Positions 34,588 through 45,984 of a DNA stretch of 64,000 nucleotides are shown here, one piece after another. The stretch is from Dasypus novemcinctus. Its lineage: Eukaryota > Chordata > Mammalia > Cingulata > Dasypodidae. Every line of letters begins with the position of its first letter. Within the stretch, counting starts at the first letter, position 1. A model generated the notes under the pieces. The model had not been told where the DNA came from. It saw only the letters and a list, made by a program, of their open reading frames with translations, and searched no databases. Position numbers and translations under genes: made by a program. The stretch is from positions 88,931,675-88,995,674 of the forward strand of contig NC_080683.1 of the NCBI RefSeq assembly GCF_030445035.2, given 5' to 3'.

Positions 34588-36889
34588 AAGTAAAACATTC
34601 TTAGAAAACTCATTAACACTTGAGAGGTGTAAATAAAATTATAATGTAATTACTGGTGTCACCTTTTAACAATATAGTATATTATGTTGGAGGATAATCC
34701 TGACACAGTATAATAATTCAAAAAAGAAAAATATTATATATATTTGAAGATTGTTCCTTTTAAGAAAAGTATAATATGAGAAAAAAACACTAGCAAAATT
34801 CACTGCAAACAAGATGCTTTTCGTAGACTCAAATTTAAGGACAGGAAAAATGCCCTCTAGCTACCCCAGTGGCTCCCAGAGCTTGAACACCTCAGGTACA
34901 CTGACAGACTCCTTCTGGGCCATCCTAAAATGTTTGCCTTCCTTGGGTGAACTCGGCCCATGACCCAAAGGCAGTCATCTAAAGTTGATTAGTGCCTGTG
35001 AGATGGTGGATACTGAGCTCTCTTCCCCCAAAAGGATGTACATTGAGTAATAACAAGCAGACATTATTCTTTCTAAGAATTCACAAACCACCCATTACAT
35101 TGCCAGAGATGGAATAAAGAAAAGAACAACTCCAACATTATTACAGAAGGATAAAGGTCACTGCTGCAGCCAGCCCAGACAAGTGGGTTACTAGAAGTGT
35201 CCTGCATCTTGGACCACATTCATACATCTCCATCTAACAAATACTCATTTAGAATCTTATGAGCTCCCAGACTCAACTAGACTCTGGAGATACAAATATA
35301 ATGTAACAACAGGCTATTTGCCCACATGTAACTTGGAGTCTTTGGAAGCTTTCTAGTTCCTCAGTACTTTCCAGTCTGATGGGGTCTGGTTGGGTGACAA
35401 CAGAAAGAACTTAAACCCAAAAGTGAAGGCATTTGAAAAATAAGTTATCACCAAAGATAGAAATGGGACAGTGGAAATATTCCAGAGCCAAGGGCCAACC
35501 TACATCGAGCTGAAGACTTTCAGTTGAGTTCCTCAAGATCCAATATCTCAACCTCCACCTCTCTGGGTCTTTGCTTCTCTCAGCAATGAACTTGAGCTGA
35601 TGCCTTGGCCATGCCCCCAGTCAATGTCGCAGTTTCTGTCACCAGGGATATGTTAACTAAATCTAATCAAACAAACTTAGTAAAACCTCTTTTAAGAGCA
35701 TGACTGTGATATTAAACACATGCAATATTTCATAGTATAGTTTTCCTCTTTTAGTTAAGCTAGCAAACCTGAATATTAATGAGATTATCGAATTTCAGAA
35801 CTGAGATTAAAAAAATCAAAAGTTTCACTATGCAAATACAGAAACACAGTATTGAAACCTAATCAATTCTTGGCTGATGCAATCATTGGACAGGGTGTCG
35901 CTCATGTAATTATGCATTAATAGAATCTTAGATTCAGTATTTCTACTCTTGTAAGTAGTTACTGGACAGGATAAGGAAGATGTTGTCCAGTTTAAGCCTG
36001 TTGTCTTGGTGTAATTATTAATAAACTCTCCTTCTATTCTCAAAAGTGTACTAGTTTGGACAATAAATTATTTAGTATTGGTATTGGAAGTAGAAGCAAC
36101 AGTAAAAGTCATAATGGAGGAAGGCAAAAATACAAATGTCAAGAAACGTGGTTGGAAGGTCTAAGAATTCGTGTTGCTGAAGAAGCTGAGAATAAACCCT
36201 TCCCCCTGAGATATGCTCCATTCTGAATAACCTTCTTGTTCTCATCTTTGTGTGGCTTGGACCAGTGCTCCCGTTCCAACCAAAAGCTTTTGTTTTAACC
36301 TGGTGGCTATATCCATTTCCATGCTTTAAATCCCTATAGTAGCAGGTCTCAACCTTTTAAATTAATCTTGGGCCCTTTTCACTCTTAAACATGAGGACCC
36401 AAAGCTTCCTATTCACATGAATTCTCCACGTTTATATTAAAAATTAAAGCAAAATCTTGAAATAATTATTTAATAAATAAAATATATAATGAAGTCTATA
36501 TGTATTAATGTAAATAACATAGTTTTCAATGAAAAATTGCTTTATTTTCTGAAACAAAAAAAAAACAATGAGGAGAGTTCTATTGTTTCACATGTTTGTA
36601 AACCTCTAATTTCTAGCTTTAGAGAGGACAACAGGATTCTCATATGTGCTTCTGCTCAGTCTGTTGCAATATGTTGTTTTGTTGAGGTATGTAAAGAAAA
36701 CATGGTTTCCCATAGATATTTAGTTAGAAAAAGGAGGACCTTGCAGATGCCCTAGCAGGTTTGGAGGGACCTCCAGGGCTGCTATCTGAGCTCCACAGCT
36801 CATGCTACACTCCATGTGAAACAGCAAATCTTAGTTCTTTGGAAACTAAAAGACCCTAATTACCTTGCAGAGCATGTGATCTCACTCTT

Positions 36890-37500
36890 TGAAAATCTTG
36901 GGAAAAAAGAACTGTTTCAAAATTAGTGAGATTGAAAAAAAAATCCAAGGCAGACTATTGATCTAGGCCTTGGGGACAGTTCATGGTTACTTTGCTGTTG
37001 GATGTATTTGTTAAGTCGTAAATCTTGTGGAGGACTGCATCTTTGATTTCCACCATGTGGAGAAGTCTGATCAGCAGCCAGGGAGAAAAATAACATCAGC
37101 ATTTAGTGACAATCAGGGGTGGGAGGCAGATGGTTCAAGTTTCAGAGGCCCCAGCTGCTTCCTGGCTTTGCTAGCTCCTAAGTTCTACCTTGATAGCCCA
37201 TAATGTCCTTCCTGTAGCCTGCACTTTTGTTAAAGTAAGTTCAACTGGGTATTTCTTTCCTTTTGGCCAAAACCAGCTTAACTAATAAAATCATCTACTT
37301 ATTCTTACTGAATTTATAAGGGAAAAGCCTTATACTTCTCCCTGCCCTGCACTGTCTCTTTAGGGACATTCATGTTTTGCATGAGGAGACTTTACCTTTC
37401 CCTCCTCTATAAGCCTCTTCTTGTCACTCCCTCAGTATCCCTCAGTATCCTGATTATTGTGTGGGTCTCCACCCATCGAGACAGTGCCCATGACCACTTG
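36890..37500. other. Unassigned sequence
   Basis: It follows the end of arm B. No gene or confident repeat was seen. Confidence 0.3.
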
Positions 37501-37504
37501 TATG

Positions 37505-37545
37505 TAGGTGGGAGGCCAATTGGTTGAGCCACATCTGCTTCCCTA
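37505..37545 (-). repeat. DAS-type SINE head fragment
   Basis: The reverse complement reads gggaagcagatgtggctcaa, the head of a tRNA-derived SINE. Only about 40 bases remain. Confidence 0.6.
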
Positions 37546-37679
37546 CTCACTATTTTTGATTACTTTTCACTTTAAACTGTTGATTGGTTTTACATGGATC
37601 ACTTATTGAGGGTATCGTTGCATATTATTTCTGTGATGTTATTCTCTTTCATTGACAGAACACTTTAAAAATAAAATAA

Positions 37680-38140
37680 GGCAGCGGACTTGGCCCAGTG
37701 GTTAGGGTGTCCGTCTACCACATGGGAGGTCCGCGATTCAAACTCTGGGCCTCCTTGACCTGTGTGAAGCTGCACATGCTCAGTGCTGATGTGCACAAGG
37801 AGTGCTGTGCCACGCAGGGGTGTCCCCGCATAGGGGAGCCCCATGTGCAAGGAGTGTGCCCTGTAATGAGAGCCGCCCAGCACGAAAGAAAGTAGAGCCT
37901 GCCCAGGAATGGTGCCGCACACATGGAGAGCTGACACAACAAGATGACGCAACAAAAAGAAACACAGATTCCCGTGCCGCTGACAACAACAGAAGTGGAC
38001 AAAGAAGATGCAGCAAATAGACACAGAGAACAGACAACTGGGATGGGGGGAAGGGGAGAGAAATAAAAATAAATAAATAAAAAAAATAAAAAAATAATTA
38101 AAATAAAAATAAAACCAAATTAAAAATAAAAAATTTAGGA
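37680..38140 (+). mobile_element. DAS-type tRNA-derived SINE with long A-rich tail
   Basis: The head gcagcggacttggcccagtg at 37681 and a complete body lead into a long aaataaat-type tail. The AT-rich flanks hide the target duplication. Confidence 0.92.
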
Positions 38141-38224
38141 ACTCAAAAAATAAAGAAAAATTTTTTCATTCTTTCATCACTGTAAGATCTGTTATCTCTT
38201 ATGTACAGTGACAATTTCTTCTGT

Positions 38225-38497
38225 ATGTTCCCCCAGTGTCTTATTTTTTTTCCACTTTATCCTCAAAGAAGCTTTAAGTAACAGAAAATTCACAGATAAA
38301 ATATAAGGGATTCCCATATACCTAACCTCTTCCCAGTCTCCCACTATCCTCCACTATTAACACTTTACATGTGTATGGAACATTTGTTATAATTGATTTA
38401 CAAATATTCAAGCATTGCTACTAACTACGGTTAATGGTTTACATTATGGTTTACATTTTGCCTGTACACTTTTACATGTTTTGGCAAAATTTAAAAT
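38225..38497 (-). mobile_element. Old L1 3'-region fragment
   Basis: Antisense L1-like phrases such as gattcccatatacctaacc, actattaacactttacatgt and ggtttacattatggtttac match old mammalian L1 3' regions. The stretch stops where an LTR-like sequence begins. Confidence 0.55.
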
Positions 38498-38795
38498 GGC
38501 CTGTATTAGTTATTGCAAGATGCGAGATTTCTGAATTATCATATAAATGCTCTATAAAAAGAGTTATTGATTCATGCATGGTAAGTGTAATAAGTCTGGC
38601 TGGGGAACAACACACCGATGTTATAAAAATCCTGATCTCTGCGGTGATGAAACATGATTGGCCAATGTTTGGCAGCTAGCCAATCATCGTTCCCTTAATA
38701 GATGCTCTGCCAAAAGTTAGGAGATTCCTTCCTGCTAGTCCTCATTTCTCTATTGACAATAAACTGTCCTTGCTTCCCTCCCTCAAGTGCACAAG
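38498..38795 (+). repeat. Possible solo LTR
   Basis: It begins tgtattagttattgcaag where L1 similarity stops. It has two CCAAT-type boxes (ggccaatg near 38659, agccaatca near 38679) and a poly(A) signal aataaa near 38759 followed by a T-rich stretch. The right end and target duplication are not clear. It could be a diverged ERV LTR or unique sequence. Confidence 0.4.
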
Positions 38796-38799
38796 CAGA

Positions 38800-39760
38800 T
38801 GTCAAAGGATTTCTACCCTCAGGCCTTGCTTCTTGATAATATATCTAAAATCCCTACAGATATGTACAAAGGCATCTTAATCAAGTTCATGGGCCAAGAG
38901 CTTAAGCTACCTTCTCATGGCATGACAAGAAAGATGTACCAAATGTCGTATATCATGGGGAATGGGTCATGGTTGTTTTATATATATTTCTGGAATTCAG
39001 AAAATCATTTGGCTTCTTTTTTGAAAAAAAAAAAAAATTGTAACAGAGGAAGCCAAAGACCAGAAAACAAAGAAAAACCTACAATTGGTAGGAGACTTTT
39101 TTTTTCTAACAGAACTTCAAAGAAGCTGCACATTTGAGAAAACCAGTCCTAAAAAGATAGAGTGGTATATGGGATATAAATTATAATACATAATTAAAAG
39201 TGTATTCACATGTTGTCTATCATATAAAGTCATTTCTTTACCCCAGGTTCAAACTCAATAATTTTTCTTTAAAGATAGTACATGGTAGGAGTTCATACAA
39301 TGGACTTGGAATTAGAGAGGAACAGAGTATATCTTATGGTAATTCCAGATGACCACAACAGTTGTATGAGTGGAGAAAATTGAGGGATGGTCATTTTTTC
39401 CAGGAAGAGAAATGAACTAAGGTGAATACCTCTTGGTTTGTCTTATTTTTATATGAAGCCTGACTTTTCACCCACTTTATCAGTTTACGCAGAGCCTGTA
39501 GCACTCCTATCTAGTCAAAGAAGAAGATTGTTGGACAAACAAATCTACCAAAGGCAAATGAAATTTATGTCATATAACTGTAACTATCAAGTTAGTCATT
39601 CATTGATAATAGAAATGGACATTTAAAGGTTACCTAACATTGCTAAGGAAGATTTACATCTTGGAAAAGAAGAACTAAATTTATAAAGGAAACAACTGAC
39701 CTATCATTGAATAGAGGTAATTAAAAAAATATTAAAAACATAAAAAATTAAGACTTTTTA
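38800..39760. other. Unassigned sequence
   Basis: A 116-codon open frame at 38787-39137 shows no recognisable domain and ends in an A-rich, low-complexity part. I see no supported gene. Confidence 0.3.
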
Positions 39761-39764
39761 TAAT

Positions 39765-40230
39765 GAAACGTTTTAGAATGTAAAATATCAAACATATACA
39801 TACATAATAGAGCATATAGTGAGAACAATGCACCTATCAATTTCAATACTTATCAATATGTGGCCTCCAGATTAATTTGTAGCAAACACCAGGCCTCATA
39901 TAATTTCATTTATAAATATTTCAGTGTATATATATCTAAAAGATAAGAACCCTTGAAGAATAATTATAATACCATGTGACACCTTGTAACAAAATTTCCT
40001 CAACATCAAATTTCAAATGTTCACATTTACTTCATAGTCTTATACTTGTTTTTTCCAGTTTGAATGATTGAACTGAGGCCCAAAAAATGGTCCAAACATT
40101 GCTATTGGTAGGATATATCTCTAAAGTTGCCATAGAGTCTTCATCTTCCTTTTCATCTTTTCCCTTGCAATTCTTTTATTGAAGAAATCTCAGTGTCAGG
40201 ATTTTACTGAGTACATTTCTATGGTCCAAG
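39765..40230. repeat. Old interspersed repeat, family uncertain
   Basis: A run of phrases (aatatcaaacatatacatac, tttcagtgtatatatatct, ggtccaaacattgctattgg) resembles a widespread old mammalian repeat that I cannot place with confidence, possibly an old L1 3' end. Confidence 0.4.
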
Positions 40231-40234
40231 TGTT

Positions 40235-41255
40235 TTAAATAAAGTTACTCAGCATCTCCAGTGGCTATCAGTTTGGCCCTTTCTTCTCACTAGGACATCT
40301 CATAATGCTCACACACAAAAAGACACACAAATAAAAAATAGCAAGGTTGGATTGAAAGTACAAATATTAAATACTTAATTTTAATGGTAGCCTATAGAGG
40401 GGGAGACTAATTGGATTATATGGGATGAAGGGAATAAAAATCAATAACATAAAAGTGAAGAACAAAATGGAGTTTAGTAAAGTCAAATGAAGAAAATGTG
40501 TCATGAATGGATGGTTTGATCAATCCCATTCTGCACATCTGAAATCCATACAATAAACAAACTTTCAAACAACTCAGGTGCCATTGAGAAAGAGGAAGAT
40601 CTGGCAATTAACTGTCTTGGTGGGAAACAGGAAGTGGGGCAGATGTGGGGCAGTCCCCAGAGCTTGCCTCCCCCTACTGTTTTCACTAGTCAGCTTTAAC
40701 CATTTATTGCTGGCTGCCCTCTGCAAGCATTTATACTAAGATCCCTTCTCTGATGGGTCCTAGAACTTTGTTTCAGATGGGGGTCTCAGGAGCAGTGGAC
40801 TTGGTAGGCCTGGGCCAGCTTTGTAAGCATGACAGGCAAGTATTTTAGGAGTTTATCTTAAAAGTTGTTACTGTACTGATGGATGTCCTAGATTGAGAAC
40901 CCTAAAGAAAAAGCAGTTCAGAAGATTTTTTAGGCACTGACATCAACATTCTTCCTTGGCAAGCTTCCTCAGAAGGTCCAGAGAGATGGAGAGAAATAAT
41001 TTTAAATGAAGTCCACAAAGAAATTTTATATGAATTATCTTCTCCTCATTAATAATTCATTTAAGAGACCTATGAAGAGCACAGCAGAGGCTAACTTCTT
41101 TTTACCTTTGACTTCTCCACTTTGTGGGAATGCTCAGACATGAAAATTACTTAATGATTTCAATTTACCTTACTTAAAAGGTACCTGTGAATTCTGATTC
41201 CTGTAGACTATTGTCAGAAAACAGCTGCTTCTCCAATCATGACCTTCCTTTCTTA
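40235..41255. other. Unassigned sequence
   Basis: No gene or confident repeat was recognised. Confidence 0.3.
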
Positions 41256-41261
41256 TAACGC

Positions 41262-41640
41262 TGCATTAATCAGGGTTCTTTTGGGAAACAGAATCGACAG
41301 GAGATATCTGTAAATATTATGAGATTTTATAAGAGTCGCTTACATGACCGTGGGGATGCACAAGTCCAGGTTCCGCAGGCAGGCTGTAAACCAGAGACTC
41401 TGATGGAGGTTCAGTGAAGGTCATTGATGAGTTCTGGGGAGACGTTGGCTGTCTGAAGATAAACTGGGAAATCCTTTCTGATTGGATAAAGTCACTCATT
41501 GCTGATGACAATCTCCTAGTCTATGTAGATGTAATCAGCCATCTATGCAATAAACTCACTGATGACTAAAGCCCATAAATGCCATTTAGCCCAGTGTTTG
41601 CTTGACCAAAGAACTGGGCACAACTACCTGGCTGAGTTGC
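41262..41640 (-). mobile_element. Solo ERV-L LTR
   Basis: Starts tgcattaatcagggttctttt and follows the LTR at 49535-49983 almost to its end (aactacctggctgagttg). The inner terminus is eroded near 41640. No internal ERV sequence follows, so it is a solo LTR from recombination or a truncated copy. Confidence 0.82.
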
Positions 41641-41965
41641 TAAGGATGTTTTACTTTTTTAATTACTTGAGACCACCTTAAAAAATTGAAATCCTTTGGT
41701 ATGAATAGAAAATAGCACAAACTTGCTTAATTTATCAGAAAAAAAGTTTCTCTGCAATCTATGGATGAAATAACATATGATACCACCACCAGTATAAGTG
41801 ATATGTAAATAAGAAAATGGCAATAACATTTTCTTTTTAGGAATAAGGGAAAACCAAGGGATATCCAGGATCCCTCCAAACGTTCATCACCTATACCTCC
41901 TGTAGCACTCACAACTAATATATCAGTGAAACTAATGGATTTCATTTTATTGAATTTCTTCTTCA

Positions 41966-42517
41966 TTAACAGAGACTGAGAGCCAAGACATTTTGCCTCA
42001 GTGTTAATAAAATTTTCTGTTTTGTATTTGATAATATAATAGAAATCAACCAGAAATTAACCAGTTTTTGGCTATTTGTATATGTTGACACGTTATGGCT
42101 TTCTGACATTTTATGGGACCCCTTGCTTGGATTTTCATCCACTTTAATACCATTCAGGGGAGCCCCTTCTTGGAGAGAAATATGTATAGTAATAAACACC
42201 CACTACTAAGAAAATCCTGGGGAGTACTGGTTTCCTGAAATACTGATTTTGGGGGTCTCCTCCTGTATTACTGAAATCATTTTTACGTCTTCTGATAGGC
42301 AGTTTATTGCCAGTGATGGTGCGAAGTCACGTAAAATGCAGCCTAGGACCCAGATTTCAGGATTTTGTACTATCTTTTTTCTAAAATGAGCAAAGTTTTC
42401 TTTGAGGGTGGCTGCTGCTAAGTCTGGGGCAGGAAAAGCAAGATAGTCTGCAACATCTCTATTCATGGGAGGCAAAATACTTTCAGAGGTTTCTGGGGTA
42501 GCATTGAAAGGTGACAA
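41966..42517 (-). other. Two adjacent open frames of unknown nature
   Basis: The frame at 42206-42517 (103 codons) contains NRDVADYLAFPAPDLAAATL and WVLGCILRDFAPSLA; the frame at 41966-42199 follows it. I recognise no family, and the codon pattern gives no firm clue. They could be remains of a retroviral gene or processed pseudogene, or chance. Confidence 0.2.
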
Positions 42518-42599
42518 GAGGCCAGTCCATGAAGGTGAACAAATGGTGACAAATAAAATCTATTAACACCATAGAGTAATATAGGTTGTATCTGTACAG

Positions 42600-43400
42600 G
42601 AGGCTTGGTTTTGTGACTATATATATATATGCATATATTTTTAACAAGTTACATGGAGTGTGTTGACAGACTATGGAAAGGCATTTGTAATACGTACATG
42701 AATTTTCAGTTGTATAAAATGTAACATACAGATTGAACAAGATTATGAGCCCTACACTAAAATTATTATTGCAAAAATTCCAATTATATTTTCTTAGTAA
42801 TGAGTATCAATAACCTCAGTTTTCCATCCCTGGAGTTTGTCTCTCCCCAGCCCGCTTTACCAAAGTTTGCACAGAGTAGTGGGCATTCTGATTTCCTAAC
42901 ATTAAAGCCACAGACTGCATGGATGTGTGGTCTGACTCCCAAAACAGAACAGTTAATAGTCTACACTACTGATTCATCACTCACTGACAAATAAACCTGC
43001 TTTTGCAGTAACAGGCTCATGCGGTATGAACCAGTGTGAGGTTTCCTGCTTCAATATATAGGTGAAGAAAGACTGATGGACAAGGGCTACCATAAAAAGG
43101 GCTGAATTCCTCTGGTCAAACAGGGCTGTTAGAGTTATCAAATCTATCCTATTTGAGTACTGCCCTGAGGTTCAATTTTACTCCTCCAGCTTTACCCAGT
43201 CATCTTGCCGGAAGTTGGGACTGTGTGTGTGTCCGTGTAGCCCAGATAGTCTGAGGTTGAGGGTTCCTGGGTTAAGAAATTATCCGGCCCTTGAACAAAT
43301 GGTGGGCAGTTGCTGCAATTTCCTTTTTTTTTTTTTTCCACTAGAGCCACTAAATATGATTTTCTATTTCTTTTTTTCTTTAATTTCTGAAATTGAGTAC
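42600..43400. other. Unassigned sequence
   Basis: It contains a short (TA)n run at 42620-42632 and a T run at 43325-43339. No gene was recognised. Confidence 0.3.
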
Positions 43401-43411
43401 TTAATTTAGGT

Positions 43412-43669
43412 GCAGCATTTGGGACAGGAGTGTTGGGCGGGATTGTCTTTGGGCATCGTTCTCAACAAACCAGAGAGAAAGTACGCTCTCTAGTGGACGT
43501 TTTTAGAAATGGCACAGACTTCATTGTGCAAAACGTGGGCATTACGAGACACACTTTAATCCGTGGTGTGCTGGTTATTGTCTTTCTGGCTACACTGAGG
43601 GTCTGGAAGACTAACGCCAGGACTGAAAGGGGGCTATTGCTGAGAGAGGAGTGTGTGTATGCAGTGTGA
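43412..43669 (+). other. Open frame of unknown nature
   Basis: An open frame without an ATG at its left side reads AAFGTGVLGGIVFGHRSQQ, then DVFRNGTDFIVQNVG and a hydrophobic stretch LIRGVLVIVFLATL. It ends at 43669. A pyrimidine-rich stretch ending in taatttag lies directly upstream (to 43410) and could serve as a splice acceptor. It may be an exon, a pseudogene fragment or chance. Confidence 0.2.
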
Positions 43670-43699
43670 TTTCTTGCTGCTTCACTCTGCTGGCTTATG

Positions 43700-44780
43700 G
43701 AAGGTGTTAGGGCAATTTTGAGAGGCTTAGGGAGACTCTTCCCTCAGAAAAGAGTAGGAGGGTTTGGGCATCATGGCGGTGAAATACAAGAAAGTGAGAA
43801 CAACTGTTGTTGTAAATTTATTATACAAAAATTCTTTCAATTCTCATAAGACCCAAATCACTTGGCACATAGAGAATTGGTCAGGTTTTGTGATGAAAAC
43901 TTCTGGAGAGAATATTTCCATGAAATGAGATAGGAAATGCAATCGATAAAAGTGACAGTATGGGAAATAATATCCTAAAAGCCAACACTAGCAAATATTG
44001 ATTCCTTTTTATTATTTTTAAAAAATGTGCATGCATCACATTTACTTTTTTTCAGTTAGAAGGTGTGATGTATATGGATTAACTGAAATGAAGAAAAATT
44101 AGTGTACAAAGGAAAACAAGACTATAATATGAATTGTTAGAAATGATTCTTCTAACACACATAATTGAATTACTTGATTTGGAATTTTAATTTATAATTT
44201 GAAATTAAGGAAAGCCTTTTCTCTTTGTGTTTGATATTTCTGACGGGCCTGCAGGCAATTTTGCTATTTTTGAAAACATGAAACACATGATTACTTGATC
44301 CAAGCCTCCAAACCAAGACTGATATGAACTTGGCTATTAGGGAAAAAATTTGCCTTTGTATGCTTCATAATTTATTTGGTTTGTTCTTAAAGCAAAATGC
44401 AGGATTAAAAAGAATTCTGCACTATAGATTATATTATTTTATCATATATATTATAATTAGATTATACTTTCAAAGTACCCTGTTATTTATGTAAATCAGA
44501 TGTCGTAATTTTTAAAGGAGGGTTTGTGTGGGAGTCACTGATCACTTCCTATGACTTTGCTCCAAGAGACAGGGACACTGAAGAGGCGTGTGCTCAGAAA
44601 TGGAAATTTCGGAGTTTCATTTAAGTCCAAGTTCCTTAGAAGCTCAGCAGCAACCCAAGAGACACAAAGAAGTGGAAACCTTGTTAAACTATATTGTCGT
44701 CTCTTATAGGTTAGAGGGAGAGACACGGAGGGATGGCTACCTGCCTTGAGGAGCTTCCACCCTGGTGGATAAATAATAGG
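43700..44780. other. Unassigned sequence
   Basis: No gene or confident repeat was recognised; mostly AT-rich. Confidence 0.3.
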
Positions 44781-44784
44781 CATC

Positions 44785-44950
44785 ATTTGTGAAGCATTTA
44801 CGCGATGCCAGATGCTTTGTCATCTTAATTAAAATTTCAGAGCTGTGCTAAAAGGTCGGTATCATTATTACCAATGTACAGATGAGGAGATGTTGTAGAA
44901 ATAGCACAGTTTATGTAGTGTAGATAACTTGAGTAAACTTGCTCAAGCTG
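44785..44950 (-). repeat. MIR SINE
   Basis: Antisense MIR: gatgccagatgctttgtcat, then ggtatcattattaccaatg and acagatgaggaga. It is ancient and diverged. Confidence 0.75.
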
Positions 44951-45148
44951 AAGGGCCCTGGATAAGCTTTGGCCTAGGGCGCACAAATGCACTTCATTTC
45001 CTCAGGAACCTGCGCTTTCCTCAGAGGCAAAGGTCTCTTTGCCTTTCAGAAAGTTCCAGAAATTTTCGTGATAATTACTTTTATTTATTTTGGGGCAGGT
45101 TTAGAAAAGTGTCTGGAAAGAGAGAATTTAAAATATGATTATCTTCTG

Positions 45149-45411
45149 TACTCCGCCGTCCCCCGCCGGCGGGCCATCGTGCGCCCCCCGGCAGCCCGTA
45201 GGACCAGGTCCGGTGCGGGGCGCCCCTAATCCCGGGACACGGGGCGCGGCCGGGAAGGAACCTGCCCCCTCGCCCGTCAGGCACCCCATGTTTGTGGAGA
45301 ATCTGGTGCTAACCACTCTAGAAGACCTGCTTTTGGGTGGGGGTTTTGTGTGTAGCAGAGCAGCTCCCTCACTGCCGTCTATTGAAAATCAGCACTCGAC
45401 ACAAGGGTTGG
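45149..45411 (+). pseudogene. Retroposed 3' end of 28S ribosomal RNA
   Basis: A GC-rich block in AT-rich DNA matches the last part of nuclear large-subunit rRNA, as I remember it. Recognisable pieces are ggacacggggcgcggccgg, ccctcgcccgtcaggcacc, agaagacctgcttttgggt, gcagagcagctccctc and cactcgacacaagggttg, in the right order up to the mature 3' end. About 54 bases of A-rich sequence follow. An 8-bp duplication, attatctt, flanks it (45138-45145 and 45467-45474). This suggests L1-type retroposition of a 5'-truncated rRNA. Several substitutions, many at former CpG sites, show it is old and nonfunctional. Confidence 0.88.
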
Positions 45412-45474
45412 AATAAAAGTGAAAAAATAGAAAATTAATAAAAATAAATAAAAGAAAGAAAAATAAATTATCTT

Positions 45475-45980
45475 GACAGAAAATGAATAATGACTAAATT
45501 GCTGTCCTCAGGGCATAGCAAGTTCATAGCTAAGACTCCTGGAAGTGAAAAATCTGAAGTTTAGGACTAAATTTCTCAAATTTGAAAATATTGTGAACCA
45601 TAAAAATGTATTAGATTTTATAAACTCACATCCTAAAATGGCTTTCTGCTCTTAGTTTAAGATAAAGTCATTTTAAAGTGGAGAACGGTGAAGCAGAGTG
45701 AAAAAAAAAAGGCTGAACTTGAATCATATTAGCCTCCTAACTCTGAAGATATAAGGAAGGCAGATAAAACTAAATATTTGATTCACTTGAATAGGCAATA
45801 TGAATTGAGGATAATGGCTTTTTTTGTGTCTTAGGCTGAGACTCATATGAAGGCAACTCTCCACCCAAACACACACTCATACACATGTCCAGTCTCCTCT
45901 TTTTTTATAGCGATGATGTTATATATGACTCAGCAAAGTGTTAAAATGTTCTGCTAAGAATATATATACTCTCCAGGTGG
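45475..45980. other. Unassigned sequence
   Basis: No gene or confident repeat was recognised. Confidence 0.3.
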
Positions 45981-45984
45981 TAGA

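Larger units (their letters stand above)
30690..36880 (+). repeat. Segmental duplication arm B
   Basis: It aligns in direct orientation with arm A (11400-14765 and 21430-23840) and in part, inverted, with arm C. It carries RFPL4B-like pseudogene 2. It has two DAS SINEs (33565-33997 and 34183-34587) that A lacks, and none of the LTR or ERVK insertions seen in A. It lacks A's 10290-11400 portion, which C shares. Confidence 0.85.

Noticed and set aside
45135..45416. 93-codon arginine- and proline-rich frame
   Set aside because: It is the plus-strand reading of a 28S rRNA fragment, not a protein gene.
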